DNA of 64,000 nucleotides from Pascua guehoae (Eukaryota > Basidiomycota > Tremellomycetes > Trichosporonales > Trichosporonaceae), in the NCBI GenBank assembly GCA_001600415.1, contig BCJX01000003.1, positions 800,995 to 864,994 on the forward strand, given 5' to 3'. The translations under genes and the position numbers were made by a program. The notes beneath the pieces were generated by a model, which was given only the letters and a program-made list of their open reading frames with translations, had not been told where the DNA came from and did not search any database. The stretch's first letter is position 1. Each line of letters begins with the position of its first letter. Of this stretch, positions 59,406 to 64,000 are shown piece by piece.

Positions 59406-60311
59406 GAACAGTAGCATCGGGCAGGCATCTGATGTCTGGACCTTTGCATTTTGCTTCGGGAGGGCTTGTTGGTATATTTGCAAGTGTCCATCTGCCATGG
59501 ACGAGTTGCGAGGGGCAAGTTCTCTCGAGCTCGAGCACGTCGGCTCTGAGGGTCCTACCGCTCCCCTTGAGGAGTGACCGCTGCTGGCGAGACTGACATG
59601 CTGATCCCGACGGCTGTAGTGTGGCGTACCGACGGGTGCCCGACCGTAAAAGCAGAGTGCCTAGACGCGCCAGCACGATGGATGAGGAAGGAAATGCGAC
59701 AGCACTGCTAAAGTTGGGCTGTGCACGCTGTGATCATCCGCTGTTTGCTTGAGACAGACCCCTTTCCTTTTACCCACCGCGCTCTGTAATGTAAGTGCAG
59801 TGTACCAGGTACCTCAACATGTTCTTGAAGCTGTGATTGAACTAATATATACATGACGTGGGCTGGTAAGCCATCTAGTGGACCAGTATTGACATAGGGG
59901 GAATGCGGTTGTTCAGAGAAAAATGCAGGACGGGAACGAGAATACAGTATCTAGGGGCCGTGGCAGTGTGGATGATGGCCGTGGGGTTGCAGTGTCGGTT
60001 TGGGATGACATGTTGACGGCGCGGCCGCAGTGAATTGTGTTGTAACAGTGCTGAAGCAATCGTGGAGTGGTGTGTGGTGTGGGCGGTGTATGGCGGTGCG
60101 TTTCGCCGAGTCGACGAATCGACAGTGTGTTGGGGACGGCGCCGTAAACAAACGTTGGCGCTGGTGGATGTCTCGATTGAGGGGTAAGGAATCAAGGAAT
60201 GGCCGTGACGAGCCTGCATGGTCAGTTTCAAAGGACGCGCGTAGCATGAGACCCCGACGCGTACTCAGGGCGCGCAGCAGGGAAAACTTCTGAAGGTATC
60301 ATCAAGGGTTG
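59406..60311. other. gene-free region
   Basis: No supported coding or RNA feature between tRNA-Gly and the third BTB-like gene. Confidence 0.5.
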
Positions 60312-61339
60312 TCACTTGAAACGACAAACGACGAGCGGATGACGCTCGTCGTAGGTCGAGACGTCGAGGCGAAACACCTTGTATAGGTTCATAATGGCGT
60401 CCCAATGCGGCTCAAGCTTCCAGAAGCAGCCGTACCGTCTCTTGAGTGAAAGGACGAAGCGTGCTCCTTTTCGTTCAACAAAGAGGCCGGCGTATTCCTG
60501 AAAGGACGTGCGACAGTCTGTGCAGCTTGAAGTCGTCCACACCTTGGCCGGGAAGGTGAGAAACCACGTGGCAATGTCATCTTGTCCGTGCTCGGCATTG
60601 GAAAGGCGTCGGGGCCATGGTCGAAACCTGAAGAGAGGGCCAGCGTGAGGGCATGTGCAACCGTCGTCTGCTTTGCCTGCCATGAGCATGAGTGCGTCGG
60701 CTGCTTCCTCGATCGTCTTCGCCTTGACCAGTATGAGATTAAAGAGCAGCTCTACTTTGAAAATGTAGAATGCGACATCCCAAAGCCAGAGGGCTCGAGA
60801 GAGTAGAGCGTACCCTTCGGGGCATCGATTGCGGATGACGTCGAGCCAATCGGCGTCGTAGAGCAGGCATTCGGCGGAACGAGTCACGAGGCGGTTGATG
60901 AGCGTACGCACGGGTGCAGCATCCCCCGAGATGACATTGAGGATATAGCACGTGTAGGGGTTCCAGCGGTACTTGAGCAGGTCGTACGCAATGGGCAGGT
61001 CCCACATGTCGGCAAGTTCGAGAATGTTGTCAACCAGCGCGGGCGTGAGGGCTCTGCGTGGCTGAGGGCCAGTGCCGGGGCGGCGACACCTTGCTCGATC
61101 CTCTGGATCAGTTCGAGAACAAGAACGAGAGCGGTAGAGTTTGTATTGCTCAGCTCGATGGGCTGGCCGCCATGTCCTGAAGCTTGGGGGAGGTCGAGCA
61201 GGTCGCGGAAGAAGGATGAGTGCTTGGCGAGGAGGTACAGGTCAAAGTAGAAGCATACGCCGTCTGATGACTCGAGGACGACGCCGCGGATTGGCTGAGT
61301 ATACCGTCGATGAAAGTGGCGTGGGGACGAGGATGACAT
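60312..61339 (-). CDS. BTB/POZ-like protein, lineage-specific family, copy 3
   Basis: The ATG at 61339 opens MSSSSPRHFHRRY, followed by a clear BTB-like core (GVCFYFDLYLLAKHSSFFRDLLDLP, IELSN, VLELIQ). The frame then changes at about 61085. A 38-nt intron, GTGTCGCC..CAGAG, would join ..RIEQ to ALTPALVDNILELADMWDLP in phase and keep the BTB helices intact. It is similar in size to the 37-39 nt introns elsewhere here, but its donor GTGTCG is atypical. The C-terminal half is helical with CTDCRTSFQEY, resembling the Cys pair of copies 1 and 2, and ends VCRFK. Function unknown. If the intron is not real, this copy is a frameshifted pseudogene. Confidence 0.65.
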
Positions 61340-62251
61340 GGCGATGGCCCGCGGGGGAGAGGGGGTTGGGGGTGGGGGTTGGGGAGGGGGGACGAGAAGG
61401 GAGGAACGAGACCAAGGGGGTGAGAGACGGCAATCGTGAGAGGGTGGGCCGACGCCGACGCAGAGAGGTGGTTGGAAAGAGTAACGCGAGGAAGGGATGA
61501 TTAGAGGTTAACAAGTAGGATGAGACAACAGGATTCCAGAAGATGGCGAGAATGATGATGAAGAATGCAAAAGGATGTTGGGTGGGTGTGGTGGAGGCAG
61601 TGTGTTGTGTCGAACAGTGCTGATCCAGTGCTGATCCATGACGTTTTTGTTTCCGCCACCCACCCCACTCTCGACGCGAAGCACAGACCGCGACTTTGGC
61701 ATGCTAGACACAAAAACAAACATGACAAGATGAGTGACATTCAATCATGCGGTGCCCCGGTATACCCCACATTCCCCACATTCCCCGCAAGCAAAGTAAC
61801 ATCCAACCAACCAACACGTTCGTGTTGGAGCGACACAGTCCAAGCGGCACAGCTGAGCGACACAGCCCCATGACGTATGGCGCGCCGAACATGCGCTAGG
61901 GGCCCTAGGTCACTCTGGCCTCCCTGCAGTCTAGATTGGCGACTCGGACCGGTGTTAGCCATGGAGGACGTCGACGAGCCGTGCACGAGTCGAGTCCACA
62001 GGTTCATCAAGAACGAGTGAGCGCCCCCGTATAATACCGATGCCGGGTCCCGCGCAATGCCGACGCCCGCAATGCAAAATACGATACATGATGTACATGT
62101 TCTTGGGTTATTATAAACACCCAGACGACACACGGAATGCGGGACAACAAGCCTCCGCTGTCGATGTGCGTCGAGGATGAGTTCTATCAATGTTGAGTTG
62201 TATCGAGTATCAGTCTCTCCTAGTGTCTCTCTCCTGCGTTGCATCCTCTTG
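61340..62251. other. intergenic, no feature seen
   Basis: Promoter of BTB copy 3 on the left (GA-rich) and 3' flank of the HPP gene on the right. No other support. Confidence 0.55.
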
Positions 62252-64000
62252 TTATACCCGCTTCCACCCTGGTGTGTCACCGCTGACAACCGGTGATAAT
62301 GGCGGTAACGAGGAAATCTCGACGCCGTGCATCTCCCTTGCGGTCGTTGGCGAGTGCCGTGGGTCGTGGGGCTGGCTCTCACGCGAGCCCCGCGAGAACG
62401 AGCGGCTGAGGTACGTCGGCGACGAGTGGGGCTCCGAGACCGACGAGAACGTGTGGGTATGTGCCGTCGTGCCTTCTTGCGTCTCGTGTGACTTGCGCGA
62501 GAGCGTGCGTGTTAAGTCGTGCAGCATGCTGACGGGCGAGTGGCGGGGGTCGGCTAACGTGCTCCGTGATCGTGATCGTGACCGGCTTAGCTCCATGTTC
62601 TGCTGGTACTCTTGCCGCGAGAGTGCGCGGTGCAGCTCCATCGCATGCTGCCGAGACGGCGAGTAGTGCAGGTCAAAGTGCTTTTCGCCAGAGTGCGGCC
62701 CAGCCTGGGTCGCATCGATAGAGAGCGCGCGCTGCATCGCGGCAAAGCCGTCGTTGCGGCCCTCGACGGCGGCCATTGTGAGCTGGTCGACGTGGATCTC
62801 GGCGTCCGTGCCGTCGGGCTGGTGGACAAAGACGCGCTGGCCAGACAGCCAGTATTGAGGGTACCGACGACGGCCGACGTTCTACACGTTAGCATGTGGC
62901 AGACGCCAAGGGACACGGGCAATGCACGCGCGCTTGTTGGGGATGGTATTGCGCCCAACAGCTTGGTGTGCGGAGTGGGCTCAGGGGCATGGAGTCTCAA
63001 GAGGTCACACGAGTCCGCACGAGTGGCATGGGCACCTCGGTGGTCTCGTGGGTTGCGACGATGAAACCGCATGGGGAGCCACGCAGATAGACAGGTGGGC
63101 AAGCACATAGGCAACAGCCTGGCTGTGCAGACTGTTGACTCAACAGTCATCGCACGAGGGCACGTTGCAGAGACATGCTCCAACTCAATCTCGCGTACGG
63201 CGCGAACGCCACGCCTCCGACGGTAACCAGCCTGGCCAACAGCCTGGCCAGCAGCCTGTCAAACTTCGCCAACCGCCCCGCCCACTGCCAGCCTCACAGC
63301 CCACACCCCTTCCAACGCAAGCTGCCTCACTCACATTGATGATACACGCCCATCCTAACATGAGGAACGACGAAATGATGACAATGTAGACAAAGTGCCA
63401 GGACATGTGTACTGCAGCAGGCTGGACGGACGCGATGAGGGCCGTGGCTCCGGCACTGCAGTCTGTTAGCTCGACGCCCGCTCGCCCGCGCCCACTGCCC
63501 ACTCTCTCAGCGCGACTCACGGAGGATGCACGGTACCTGTAATCTGCATGGCAAGAAGAGCAAGAGCCATGGCCGTCGCGCCGTTGAGCCACACGACTCT
63601 GGACAGTTCCCCTGACATTGTAGTCTCGTCGAGCTGGTACGCGCCGGCAAGGCGGAAGAGGCGGGTTAGGCCGACACCAACAATGGCGCAGATGATCTGC
63701 CCACCCACGACATGGCGTGGCTGGGCGAGGGGACTGTCAATGGTGCCAAAGCAGAGCACAGCGCTGGCACCAAAGCTCGCGACAATCAGCACAATGCCCT
63801 TGTCTGCAAACGCGGTCGCATTGACAATCTCGAGGAGGGCAATGCCCACAAACGACCCGATGACCGACGTGATCCACACTTCGTACTTCATCGGCAGGCG
63901 CGCGAGCCACGTAAACGGCGGAAAGGGGAGGGGGTCGTATGGTGGCGACGATAATGGGAGGCGGTAGCCGAGAAATCGCGACACGACGGGCGGAAAGTAG
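62252..64000 (-). CDS. HPP family membrane protein, 5' end beyond the window
   Basis: Visible exons: 64000-63521 (continuing past the edge), 63455-63335 and 62882-62252. HPP proteins are small four-helix membrane proteins, linked in plants to chloroplast nitrite transport; fungal roles are unknown. The name-giving motif is present as GTVHPPAGATAL across intron junction 63521/63455. Hydrophobic helices are EVWITSVIGSFVGIALLEIV, GIVLIVASFGASAVLCFG, HVVGGQIICAIVGVGLT and HFVYIVIISSFLMLGWACIIN. After the typical INNVGRRRYPQYWL, a hydrophilic C-terminal extension of ~180 residues is rich in Ser/Arg and contains an SRSRSRSRS run. No ATG occurs before the window edge in this frame, so the gene is 5'-partial here. 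The second intron, 452 nt, is long. Confidence 0.9.

Overview
The window looks like nuclear chromosomal DNA of a basidiomycete yeast, most likely a tremellomycete of the Trichosporonales/Cryptococcus type. It is GC-rich, protein genes are split by many very short GT..AG introns (37-60 nt, often with a CTNAC-like branch site), and the recognisable proteins are single-copy fungal housekeeping genes. tRNA genes have eukaryotic form (a 38-nt intron right after position 37 in tRNA-Ile). The lineage is inferred from gene architecture, not from a database search.

Layout, left to right. 1-5 kb: a possible 61-codon gene and a questin-oxidase-like gene. 5.1-5.6 kb: a nine-unit array of ~63-bp repeats. 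6-14 kb: an FMP52-like atypical SDR, a TM9/EMP70 nonaspanin, a 2.5-kb gene-free stretch, and the riboflavin gene RIB3. 14.8-22.1 kb: the RAD16-type SNF2/RING repair helicase and eIF3c/NIP1. 22.7-29.2 kb: an unusual segment bounded by a perfect 21-bp inverted repeat. It holds a decayed, repeatedly frameshifted gene reading left and an intact, divergent DEVH-box (Prp43-related) helicase reading right. 29.2-31.9 kb: accessory sequence with tRNA-Ile(UAU), degenerate telomere-like repeats and local duplications. 31.9-33.9 kb: a siderophore-type MFS transporter with an iron-regulator-like GATA site upstream. 36.7-56.6 kb: a dense block with an Lgl/Sro7/tomosyn homologue, AP-3 delta, MMS19, an F-BAR/DEP/RhoGAP protein and the checkpoint clamp RAD9. 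Three BTB-like paralogues, at least one apparently frameshifted, are interspersed or follow (53.2-61.3 kb). A tRNA-Gly lies at 59.3 kb. A 5'-truncated HPP membrane protein runs off the right edge.

Functional links: RAD16 (global-genome excision repair), MMS19 (Fe-S delivery to repair enzymes) and RAD9 (9-1-1 clamp) all serve genome maintenance. Sro7/tomosyn, AP-3 delta, TM9 and the F-BAR GAP serve membrane traffic and polarity. There is no operon logic; neighbours are head-to-head or tail-to-tail. The most unusual part is the inverted-repeat-bounded two-gene segment. The second is the 63-bp array, whose core is complementary to the anticodon arm of the tRNA-Ile(UAU) encoded 24 kb away.
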